This document shows, piece by piece, positions 1 to 9,121 of a stretch of 32,535 nt of DNA. How positions within the stretch are numbered: the first letter of the stretch is position 1; every line of letters begins with the position of its first letter. Both the position numbers and the translations under genes were made by a program. The stretch is from positions 1 through 32,535 of the forward strand of contig JANTQF010000387.1 of the NCBI GenBank assembly GCA_032988165.1. Reading direction: 5' to 3'. Source of the stretch: Emmonsiellopsis sp. PD_33 (Eukaryota; Ascomycota; Eurotiomycetes; Onygenales; Ajellomycetaceae). The notes below the pieces were generated by a model that did not search any database, had not been told where the DNA came from, and saw only the letters and a program-made list of their open reading frames with translations.

Positions 1-183
1 TGTAGCTGGGAGTAGGATAGTGGATTGTGTGGGATGGGTAGTGGGGATTGTGTAGTAGTGGTGTGTAGGGTTTGGGGGAGTGGGTGGGGGGGAGGGTGGG
101 GCAGTGGTGTGAGGGGTGGGGTGAGGGGGGGGGGGTGTGGGAGGGGGGGGGGTGGGGGGGGTGGGGGGGGTGGGGGGGGGGGG
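1..183. repeat. G-rich low-complexity sequence at window edge
   Basis: The first 183 bases, and especially 61-183, are almost pure G on the + strand, broken by single T, A or C, with several runs of 6 to 9 G. Such G-runs can form G-quadruplexes. It is not a clean telomere: a left-hand chromosome end should show CCCTAA on this strand. Because it sits at the sequence edge, a homopolymer-related assembly artefact is possible. An apparent 60-codon frame inside it (glycine/tryptophan-rich) is a composition artefact. Confidence 0.7.
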
Positions 184-249
184 TGCGCCGCTCTTATATT
201 GTAGCTTTTGCCTCTAGGCCGATGTTACCCCTCCCTACTTATCCAAAGG

Positions 250-840
250 GATGACTTAGTTACAGCTTCAGTAGCATCCATTTGTAGTAGTTAATCATCG
301 ATATGCTCAGTGATCTGAAAGCACAATTCCCGGGCATAGACGAGCAGTGTACTTGTCGGATTCGGGCTGCTCACAATCTAGCATCCAACGTATTAGCACG
401 AGATGGATTGAAATGGTAGCTAAAATCTTGAAACAAAATCCTCTGCACTAGATATATCCAGGTAGGATGACGATGACAGCGGGCGGCCATCCCCTCGAAG
501 ATAGCGATGCTTTAACTATTTTCTAGGGCTGATGTCGCCTAGAAACTTCGGCTTAGATTTCTTGGCAAAGTCACATGATCCTAGCCGCATCTTCGACAAC
601 ATCATCCATCCACCGAGAGTCAAGAGAACAACAAACACACGCTGCGTGCTTGGATTCAAGTCCAATACCCTCGAAGTACCTGCGAAATCCACTAGCTCGT
701 CGACCAGCATTCGCTATACCTACTGACCCTTGTCTGAATAATCTGGCTTCCGCAGGCTACAAACCTCCATGACATCGAAACGGTCTTGCTGGGTCGTGCC
801 TTGATTGCACACATAGTTCGACGACAAGCCAAGCTGGGAG
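250..840. other. Intergenic, upstream of PXA gene
   Basis: No gene recognised. It contains overlapping short open frames on both strands around 516-770, none with a recognisable family. This stretch is the expected promoter and 5' leader of the PXA gene starting at 841. Confidence 0.5.
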
Positions 841-3800
841 ATGACCAACAATATTGGGCGCCCTCGTCTTCATCAAGTCGCCGTCTCTAAGTCGGGGCCG
901 ACGGCTCCAACAATCCAATCCCCAACGCTTGCGGTTCCATCGTCCAAGACCCCACAGCCTTCTCGCTCACCCTCTCGAGTTCGTCCAACGGGCAAGCCAA
1001 TTGCTACGGCTGCCCAGGCAGATGTGACCAACGATAAAGCTACGGCATCACTAATCCGCCGCGTTCTCTGTCCATCCGGTAGCCATGGCCCTGATCAACG
1101 TGAACGGGGAAGCCCACGACCATTGGAGGAATCCCTTCCTCCACTTACGAGTTCCAACGAGGTTGATCTGCAGCTCTACGCTCTCATCGCCATCATAATC
1201 AAGGAGTTTATTTACGACTGGTACTCGAAAATTACCCCGGATCGTGACTTCACTGAGGAAATCATCCAAATCATTGCCCATTGCACTAGAGCATTGGAAC
1301 AAAGGCTGCGGCAAGTGGATGTGGACGCTTTGGTCTTGGACGAGATTCCAGCGTTGATTGAAGCACATATTGTTGGTGAGACTCGAGCCGTCCCGCCTTG
1401 ATTCATGAAGATGAGTGGACTGACCACGGAATGTAGCGTACCGTACCGCTTCCCAGAACCCAGAGTTAAACCGTTCACAATCCTATTTTCGAACGGTTTA
1501 CCACACACTGAATCCACATCCAGCCCTCTCCCCTGTCCCGGACGCCTCCGATCCTACGACGATCGCCGAACAAGAAAAGCGAGAAGCTGTGTATCGCCAA
1601 TTACTTGCTCAGGGGGTTTTGGCGACGTTGCTACCAACCGAGGACCTGGAGAATATCTGCTTGAGGACATTGGTTGGTGATATTTTGGCGGATATGATCC
1701 TGGGCGAAGTGGTGAGCGGAACGGCGAGTGAGGGTCCGTTTATCTGGGAAATTATCACGCAACTTATCAGCGCCAGAAACCGAGATGAGCAGCGGAGCGA
1801 AAAGGCGGAGCATGTTCAGAAGACCCGACTGGAAAGGTTTGCGCTTCTCTCCGGCAAAGAGGAGTCTCGTCAAGGCGATTCGTCCGGCACAAGCCAATCA
1901 GACTTGTCGATGTTGCTGTGGAGTATCCTTCAATATAGCTATCTGACATACATCACAATCCGATTCGTACTGGTTGGGCTCTTTCGAATAGCGTCATCTT
2001 CTATACCCATGTCGTCGCAAGGACGGCCATCCGCCTCTCCACCATCGTCTCCCGTCAACCCTGCATGTGAAGGGCAACCCTGGTCCAACAGTGGCATCGC
2101 ACGGCCACCCGTCCTCAAATATAGATTATTTGACATGGTGTCGCAATTAGTCGATGTGTCAAGAAGAATGCCTTGGCTCGGAGGGGCCTTAGCCCTCATC
2201 CAGCACGCCCTGGTTGAAGGGCCCGGAAAGTTTGGGGAGACGGACGAAATTCTTGACAGGTGAGTCCTGAAATATCGATTGCGCTGTGCCTTCTGCGTTG
2301 ATCGAGTTCATTTGCGTCGTTCCCTTTTCTCCGTTCTTCAAGAGCATGTCATGGCGTTTCCCTCTCATATCTGCCATGCACGTCATGACGCAGAGGCGGG
2401 TAAGGTATGATCCTTCGAACCTTCTGCGAGATCCCGGCTGCCATCATCGATCATGCGATGTTGCGGTTGCATCTGATAAATATCCAAGCGTACAATCACA
2501 ACGCAAGGAAGGGATGTGGATGTTCTGGTGGTGACCTGCACGCATGGCCCGTCGGTCACTTGACCTGAGGGTGGTTGGCGGTGGGCCAATAGGCAACCCA
2601 CTGCCCGGCAGGCAGAGGGTGGCAGGAGGTTGGCTGCCAGCCACTCATTGTCGCCCGTTCTGGACATGTCCAAATTACCGCAATACCCCAATTCCCCTGT
2701 TTGCAATCCCTGTATTTCAGCCCGTGGTTTTTTATCTTCCCCCTTACGTTTCGGTGACGTCCTGTTACCGTATCGGTGCAACACCACCGAACCCCGGTTA
2801 TTGACCCCCATTTATTTCATTTTTTACTAGCCGTCCTTTTGGCTCGTTTCGACCTTTCCTAGATGAGGAAGGCCGTACTTTACGCAGTGGCTGTGTGTAT
2901 TTTTCTCTCTCCAACCACGACTGGCCAGAAGCCAACAGGCCCGGATGTCACCGCTGATCCTGAGCCTGCACAAACGGCCTCTTTTTATTAGCCGCCGAGG
3001 CTGGCCACCATTGGCTTATTTGTTGGCTGTCTTGAGGCCTATTTTGGCGGGGTCGGGCCTTCCCTCCCGCCCGCCCTTAAAATACGGCCGTCGCCTGGCG
3101 GCGCCATTGGTTCGTTGGGCTGCCTTTCATGCCGCTCAAGAGCCAACCAGAGCCGGCAAAAATCACCGTCCGGCCAATCTCTTCGTGATCATGGCCCACA
3201 ATCCGCACGCTTACTCCGATCGTCCCCCACATGATCCGCCCTTGCTTCTTGGTTTATCTGCAAGGCCACATTCCAGACCAAACTGAAATCAGCCTTTTTG
3301 CTTTTTCTCCTCGCCAGGATCTGTCTATCTCCCCTCTCTGCCGGCCTATCATGACGCCACTGTCCTCGGGCAATTGGAATGTTTTAATCCGGGCTAGGCA
3401 TGCGATATCGGGGCATTTCGATTGATCGGTTCTGCTTTGGTTGCCAGGGGTTCTGCTCGCGTTTTTGTCAGCCATGACATTTTATCTTTTGGCCCTTTTT
3501 TCCGCCTTTCTGCTGGTGCGAAAATCCGTCGCTGATGACGTCGAAATCTCCACCAAAGGGCTCGTGATGGCTGTTGCAATCTTATCATGCCCCTCCCGAG
3601 ATTTTAGCTTTGGTCTTGGCCCCACGGATTATTTGCATTTTCCTCTCCTTCCCTTCATCATCATTAGCAAGCGCTTCATGATCTTCGTCAACCCCCTCTT
3701 TTTTCAATTGAGCCAAATTGGGCCTTCCCGTATTTTCCCATGATTTTTTCCTGCCCTCGTTTGACACCATCCTTGGATCAATTATGACTCGCTAGCTAAC

Positions 3801-4729
3801 CCGTCATGCTTGGACATAGGTTCCTCCACGAGACGATCCAGAAGCATCTATTAACCCCCGCCTTCTTACCGGTTCTCCTGCGCGCAATTCGGACAACCCT
3901 GTTTCCTTTGAATACTAGACCTGGTCCAACTGAGAACATTTCAATGAGCGCAGCAGCTCCTCCTATTGAAACTAGGGTTGGAAGCTCGACCGTTAGTGAT
4001 GGTAAGACCGAAATGCGTTCATCGCTTAAGCCTTCCCCAGCTCCAACGCTATTACCAGTAGCCCTACAAGCCCCGCCGGTATTGCAACCACCATCGAAAG
4101 CCCAGACAAAAGCCATCAAGCGGGAATGTGCCGCGAGTATACTGTCTTTAATCCCAAATCGAGCTGCCTTGGCCATTTTTTGCATATCAACCCCTCTAGC
4201 AGGAAAATCTCGACCGAAATCAAAATATACCAGTGCCACCAACACAACCACCCGCAGCAGGAGTAGGGCATCGAACTCCGACACGGACCCTGCGGATACC
4301 AGAAACTCATCCGTAAGTCCACTCAGCTCGTCTCCCGCTCCACGCATGTTGGGCGCCAAATCCATGACGCCTCAGGCCATGCGCGAAGGCCTGAACTCCT
4401 CGGACTATTTTACAACCGCCCGCATACCGAGTCTGTCTCCGAATAGTATCAGTAACCAGGCGAGGAAAATCGATGCTCACGCGCCTGTTCCATCCTCACA
4501 TGAATCGGAAATTAATGACCATGACGACAGTGAAGAAGATAACGAAGGAAACGATGACCACGAAGCGCTACTGCTTTCAGCCATTGAGCATGATATTCTG
4601 GATTTATTTGCTGATTCCTACTGTAACAAACACCTCATGTACTCCATTATTGAGACCGTCCTAGTCAAGCTTCTGCCGGAAATTTCAGAGCATGGCGTTG
4701 GCGAACTCATGGCTGAACGGGGAATTTGA
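841..4729 (+). CDS. PXA-domain protein (sorting-nexin-associated domain)
   Basis: Three exons: 841-1375, 1464-2259 and 3820-4729, giving 746 residues. Phases agree at both junctions (phase 1, then phase 2). The N-terminus is Ser/Pro-rich and basic. A PXA domain, found N-terminal to the PX domain in some sorting nexins and alone in many fungal proteins, spans about residues 108-262 (LQLYALIAIIIKEF near 110, a second conserved block near 226-260). A hydrophobic stretch near 328-352 suggests membrane contact. Exon 3 carries a conserved helical block right after the splice (HETIQKHLLTPAFLP), a Ser-rich linker, an acidic Asp/Glu cluster and a helical C-terminus. No PX or RGS domain is seen. I infer an endomembrane or trafficking role; the exact function is unknown. 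Intron 1 is 88 bases; intron 2 (2260-3819) is 1560 bases, very long for a fungus, but has a GTGAGT donor and a GCTAAC branch site 20 bases before the acceptor. The start fits the family's variable N-terminus. Confidence 0.85.
2260..3819 (+). other. 1560-base intron of the PXA gene
   Basis: The donor GTGAGT at 2260 and acceptor CATAG ending at 3819 join AG+G to make an Arg codon and restore the conserved reading frame. The branch site GCTAAC is at 3795-3800. No short alternative acceptor keeps the frame. The interior looks promoter-like: CCATTGG (CCAAT) boxes near 3008 and 3103, TGACGTC near 2755 and 3535, a 42-codon ORF at 2863-2991, and an in-frame ATG at 3806 just before the acceptor. No transposon signature was recognised. 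Confidence 0.75.
2863..2991 (+). CDS. Possible 42-residue secreted-type peptide inside the PXA intron
   Basis: An open frame of 42 residues starts MRKAVLYAVAVCIFLS, a basic N-terminus plus hydrophobic core that looks like a signal peptide, followed by a polar Pro/Thr-rich tail. It lies wholly within the long second intron of the PXA gene, on the same strand. No family is recognised and chance is a serious alternative, since short ORFs are common. It is listed because the signal-peptide pattern is complete and the host intron is unusually long. Confidence 0.15.
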   Translation: MRKAVLYAVAVCIFLSPTTTGQKPTGPDVTADPEPAQTASFY

Positions 4730-5452
4730 ACCAGATCCGGAAGCCTTGGCTAATTCTTGTTTAATTTCTTTCTTTCTTTTACGTATTTATTTGACCCTTA
4801 GATCTTTTAATTGCTTTCTATCCTTTTTGTCGTATATGTAGACTGACGTAAGACCTGATATGAATTGAAGATGCACGATGCCGATTACCAAACTCCGGAT
4901 GATGCATTCCATGTCATCGAAGCCGCCAGCCCAGGGAAGGAGGGCCTTATTCCAACCATTGCGTCCATGCATACAGCCGTTCACACTTCAATCCCCACCC
5001 AGATACCCCTCGGGCCTCAAACCAATGCAACCCATATTCGACCCTCCGCATTTCCAATTTAACTTTTACCTTTTTTTTCCTCCCCTCAGCTTATGGCCAA
5101 TTAAAAAAGGTATCTCCAACAAATGCAGCGCTGAAGGATAAAACAGGGAGGTTGTTCCGGAGTTAGAGCTGTTTTTCTTTTCTTTTTCTTTTTCCTTTCT
5201 TTTCCCCTTCTATCTACGGAGAATGTTCCGCCCTTTAGGCGGCGGTATGTGCCTCTCAAATCGAATCTCTTTTGTTGGGAGGATAATAACACAATAGTGA
5301 TCTCGTGGAGTTTTCTTTTCTTTCTTTTTTGCCTTTTCCCCCTCCTTTCAGGCACTAGTTATTCACTTCATATGTTGGCTTACCTCTGTGTCTCCTTTCT
5401 TCGGAACCTCGCTCTCCCAACGTTCAAATGGCAATAGAGCTTACACACACCC
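4730..5452. other. Intergenic, PXA 3' side to 5S promoter
   Basis: No gene recognised. It begins with the AT-rich probable 3' UTR of the PXA gene. Two pyrimidine-rich stretches (5171-5212 and about 5306-5350) are the only conspicuous structure. Short ORFs here are unremarkable. Confidence 0.5.
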
Positions 5453-5460
5453 TATATATA
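5453..5460 (+). promoter_or_regulatory. TATA box of the 5S rRNA gene
   Basis: TATATATA lies 24-31 bases before the first base of the 5S gene. Upstream TATA elements near -30 are known for 5S genes of fission yeast and filamentous ascomycetes, where they act with the internal RNA polymerase III promoter. Confidence 0.7.
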
Positions 5461-5483
5461 CCTAGTTCTTTTGAATAGCTTTC

Positions 5484-5602
5484 ACATACGACCATAGGGA
5501 GTGGAAAACAGGGCTTCCCGTCCGCTCAGCCGTACTTAAGCCACTCGCCGGCCGGCTAGTAGTTGGGTGGGTGACCACCAGCGAATCCCGGCTGTCGTAT
5601 GT
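5484..5602 (+). rRNA. 5S ribosomal RNA
   Basis: The 119-base gene starts ACATACGAC and ends GTCGTATGT, so the terminal nine bases pair perfectly as helix I. Recognisable ascomycete 5S blocks are present: the ACCATAGGG start, the GGAAAACAGGGCTTCCCGTC region, AGCCGTACTTAAGCC (A-box area) and GTAGTTGGGTGGGTGACC (C-box area). It is a component of the large ribosomal subunit, transcribed by RNA polymerase III with TFIIIA. It stands alone between protein genes, as in most filamentous ascomycetes whose 5S genes are dispersed rather than in the rDNA repeat. Intact helices, a TATA box and a terminator argue for a working copy. Confidence 0.95.
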
Positions 5603-5606
5603 ATAA

Positions 5607-5620
5607 TTTTCTTTTTTTTT
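5607..5620 (+). terminator. RNA polymerase III T-run terminator
   Basis: TTTT, one C, then nine T begin five bases after the mature 5S 3' end. This is a typical Pol III stop signal. Confidence 0.85.
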
Positions 5621-6728
5621 GGCCGTTCTGAATATCGTTTTGACGTATCCTGTAGACAGCGTACTCCGTAGAGTCGTCGCGAGTAAAAGATGGGAAGAAA
5701 TTTGGATCTGTCAGGTTTTCAGCCTTATCCCCCTAAGTTAGCTCCCCGTTCACACATTAAAGCAAAAGGAAGATGATCCATAGTCCCGTTCGCAAACTAT
5801 TAGGCGCCAGGGCGCGTGGAGAGTTGAAATGGCCATGATCGCAGGGGATCCATGGACCGTGTTCTTGCAGAAGAACAATAACAGGTGGCGAACACCATCC
5901 ATCGGGGGACGGGCGCTAGCTAGGCCTCAGGGGCTCGCGGTTTCGTATCATTGTTGCCTTTTCATATCATTCTTATGGGGCTATGGATCAAGGGGGCATA
6001 CATAAAGAAAAATGGTAACGAGTAATGAGTTTGATGGGGGGCGGGAACAAGAAGAGATCGGAGGGGCGAAAGGGGGGGGCCGAAGGGCGGCTAAAAAAGG
6101 GGGGGCGGAATTTGTGTTTGATATTGGATGGCAGTTAACTTCTTAGCTAGTTGTTTCTTTCAACCAGCAAAATTTCCAAAGGCTCACTGTCGATTGCGTC
6201 AGAGTCGGCGCTAAGGGGATGTGTCCTTTTTCTTTTTCTTTTCTTTTTGCCTTTGTCTGTTCCATAATCTGTTTGATTGGGATTATTTGTAGGCATGGAC
6301 GGAGGATTGAGTGGCCGAGAGGGAGGGAGAGTGAAGCTTGCGGCACAGCCCATGTTCAACTCCGTACATGCATCCGCGGTTGGTTTGGATGTAGGGGTTA
6401 CGGTACGGGAGGGGTACAAGGCTCCGTGTTCATCTGGGGCAGAGATGTTGCTAAATTTATTTGCATAGCGCCGGATATCCAAAACATATTATCTACGGAG
6501 TAAAGAAAGAGAAGCGAAAAGGAATGGATGGCACACGATTTTTGCAGATCTACGAACCCCCGGCCATCTAAATGCAGCGCCCCCAATCTTCCGCCCCATT
6601 TACTTCATCGTTGGGGATGGAGGGGCAAAAAAAGGGGGGGAGGCCCCCGCGCTTATTACAAGCTTTTCACAACGCACGTAGACAAGGGGCGATAAAAAAG
6701 ACCAGATGGTATTTTACACAACACCCCT
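5621..6728. other. Intergenic, no recognised gene
   Basis: No convincing gene. Two exact copies of the 9-base motif TACTCCGTA/TACGGAGTA are here (5662-5670, 6494-6502). A 111-codon minus-strand frame at 6147-6482 with a Lys/Arg-rich block is open but unrecognised and lies beyond the likely poly(A) signal of the small minus-strand gene. Confidence 0.4.
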
Positions 6729-6734
6729 TTTATT
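6729..6734 (-). other. Poly(A) signal AATAAA, candidate small gene
   Basis: On the minus strand AATAAA occurs about 160 bases after the stop codon of the candidate 59-residue gene, a normal 3' UTR distance for a fungus. It supports transcription in that direction but is a weak signal alone. Confidence 0.3.
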
Positions 6735-6895
6735 TACAAAAGAAGAAAGAAAACCGACCCACTGTGGGCAGGCAGCATGTACAGTACATAACATAATCCA
6801 TGCTGTACATCCATACCGAACCTGCATACATCTCGCCATACCTTTCAAACATGCGCCCTGTCTGTCTCAGGCCGGGCCGGCGCGGGGCCACCACA

Positions 6896-7075
6896 CTACC
6901 CGTTGATTGATGCCTTGGGAATCAGGCTAGGAACTGCGCCCCATGGAAAATTGAGTTGGGCACCATTTGAACTCTGGCCAGGGGGTAGTGCGGTTGGAGG
7001 TTTGGTGAAGGGGGGGGAGTATGGAGCTGAAGGAATAGGATGCAGATCCATGCGGCGGTGCTGGTGCTTGGACAT
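6896..7075 (-). CDS. Candidate 59-residue Pro-rich protein, unrecognised
   Basis: A minus-strand frame starts in a good context (ACCATGT) and runs 59 residues to a TAG. The N-terminus is basic and His-rich (MSKHQHRRMDLHPIP), followed by a Pro-rich middle and a C-terminal block LNFPWGAVPSLIPKASING. Third codon positions are C-rich, as in real genes nearby. The frame stays open 27 codons upstream of this ATG, and an acceptor-like CTTATCTCAG lies in that extension, so this could be the last exon of a spliced gene. An AATAAA follows downstream. I do not recognise the family. It lies in a 3.5-kb stretch otherwise without genes. Confidence 0.38.
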   Translation of the reverse strand: MSKHQHRRMDLHPIPSAPYSPPFTKPPTALPPGQSSNGAQLNFPWGAVPSLIPKASING

Positions 7076-9121
7076 GGTATGTAGGTCGTCCAGATAGTAC
7101 GGGGGCTATCGGTTTGAAAAACTGAGATAAGCGCCCGATTGAGTGCGTGTGAGTGGGGTTAAGAAGTCCTTTTGGGCATGGGGTAAATACATAGAGGCAC
7201 TTTTAGCTGCAAGCTACCTAGTGGGCGGAGAAATATGTCGAGGGATCAACGGGTGGAAATGAAATAAATTTATGTTGAATTGGGCCGTGCGTTGTGGGGT
7301 TGGGATTGGGAATGATGCATATTTATCTAGTAGTTACTCTTTTGTAGTAGATGGATATTGGCTCTTTTCTCTTCTATCTGTTTGGTGTCATGGAGCGTGG
7401 CAGGGTGGTACTGCTGGTCACATTCAAGATGTATGTATACCATGAATATGCCAGATGGGATGCCTTGGGGGTGCACGACCTGCATCATTGCCTCTGGGCT
7501 AATGCACTTGGCTGAAAATATGGGAGGCAGTGGGTGATGAAGTCTCAGGCGGTAAAGTATATAGTATCATAAAATATTGGATTCCAAGTAAATGAAGCTG
7601 AAAGGGAGTTCCATATAAGCGGGAGAACAAGGGGATAAATAGAAAGGAAAGAGACGGGAGGAAGAGAAAAACTAATAGAACACAGAAGACCCAAATGTCA
7701 AACTTGGAAAAGACAAAGTGGGGATTCATCAAGCCGCCTTGTGTTTGTTGATCCTGTGAAGGATCTATATGTTTCTGGATATGCAGAGGATAAATGAAGA
7801 CCAAGTAAGAAAAGGAAATAAGATAGAATAATAAATAAACAATGAAGGAGAAGGGTAGAAGGGAGGAAAATAAATCAAAACCCTCAATAGATCGCCATGT
7901 CCCCAAAAATGCCAAAAGTAAACCCTTTCCATGTATTTCAGGGCTCTCTGTGTTTCCCATATTGCCCCTAATCCTTTTCGGCCCATTCCCCCCCTCCGTC
8001 CGCGCGAGCGGTATATATTGTAGATTTCCGTTAAAACAAAGCAAAATACAAAAACGCGAAAATTGAAATAAGAACAAATATGAAGTGGAAGTTAACAGTA
8101 AAAGATACGTATTGGGAATATGGGGAGCAATCCTTCAAGTGTGGATAAAAAAAAAAAGAATCGAGCACTTCCATTGACCCCTTTTAGGCAATCAAGGGGG
8201 AAAGGGAGCGCGTGACAGTATAGAGAAGAGAAGAAGAGAGAGAAAAATAAAATGGACCCAAGAATGTGGCGCACAGGCAATTATTGCTGAACATGGCAGC
8301 ACGTTCCAGACCGATTGTTTTGCGTTCCGTGTGGGATTCCTTTCTTTGCCGATGCACCGATGGAACCAAGAATGATTGTGGCGAAGAGTTAGAGAAACAA
8401 AAAAATCGAGACAAAAAAAGGTAAACAAAAGCCGATCCAAACAAGGCGTGATCCATGAAAGTGGGAGAACTAATAAAAATGAAAAATGAAGTAGACGAAA
8501 CCTAAAACATACAAGAGACACTCAGTCCAGACAACGGAGACGGGAATTGCTGCATGTCTGTTAACTGATTTTGATAGCCGTCTCGAAAATCTTGGCCTGG
8601 GTCTGAGGAATGCCAAGCGGGATGTAAGGAGGGCGACTTTCTGGCTGGTACCAAGGGATTGCACAGGCTGGCCGCCGGATGTACATTTTGGCGTATGACA
8701 ACGATTATCGTGACTTCGCTGTCATGCGGGTCCTGTGTAGCCTTCACAACAGGATTTATGATACCCGAGTGTATGTTTGTTTTAACGTATATGCCACTTT
8801 GTAGAAAGCCAAAAAACAAAAAGCCACCTCTTGGATAAAAGCAAAGCCGCACAAGAAATGCTCAACGAAAAAGGGGTGACGAAACTCAAAATATAAGCGT
8901 ACTCCGTGTAAGCTCGCGCATTTCCTCGTATTCTGCAAAATCGCGGTGTATTCCCCCCTTGGTGTCGTATTTGCATCAGGAATCGTGAAGTATGTATTTC
9001 AAATGAGCATCTTGCGAAGGATGAGGTACGCCTCTGGAGGGTGTTCCCGGGGGGTATGAGGCAATGCCCATTCGCAGGATAGTAACAGTAACGGTAAAGA
9101 ACTATCTCGCCGCCTCATGCC
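7076..9121. other. Intergenic, purine-rich on + strand
   Basis: No recognised gene. The stretch is A-rich and purine-rich on the + strand (for example 7600-7900 and 8215-8250), which makes artificial long minus-strand frames rich in Phe, Leu and Ser, including one of 192 codons at 7499-8077. It probably contains the 3' UTR of the CENP-B-type gene (from 9121 downward) and the promoter of the candidate small gene at 7075. Confidence 0.45.

Noticed and set aside
1..183. Telomeric repeat
   Set aside because: Only one TAGGG-like unit, wrong strand orientation for a left chromosome end, and no regular six-base period.
2394..2399. Possible 6-base microexon inside the PXA intron between a CGCAG acceptor and a GTAAGG donor
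   Set aside because: It would keep frame and add two Gly-type residues, but the family is contiguous here and a 6-base exon has no independent support.
6147..6482. 111-codon minus-strand frame with a Lys/Arg-rich block
   Set aside because: The basic block comes from a pyrimidine tract on the + strand; it lies past the AATAAA of the candidate small gene and no family is recognised.
7499..8077. 192-codon minus-strand open frame
   Set aside because: Composition is driven by a purine-rich + strand, giving Phe/Leu/Ser-rich low-complexity protein with no family motif and no splice or codon-bias support.
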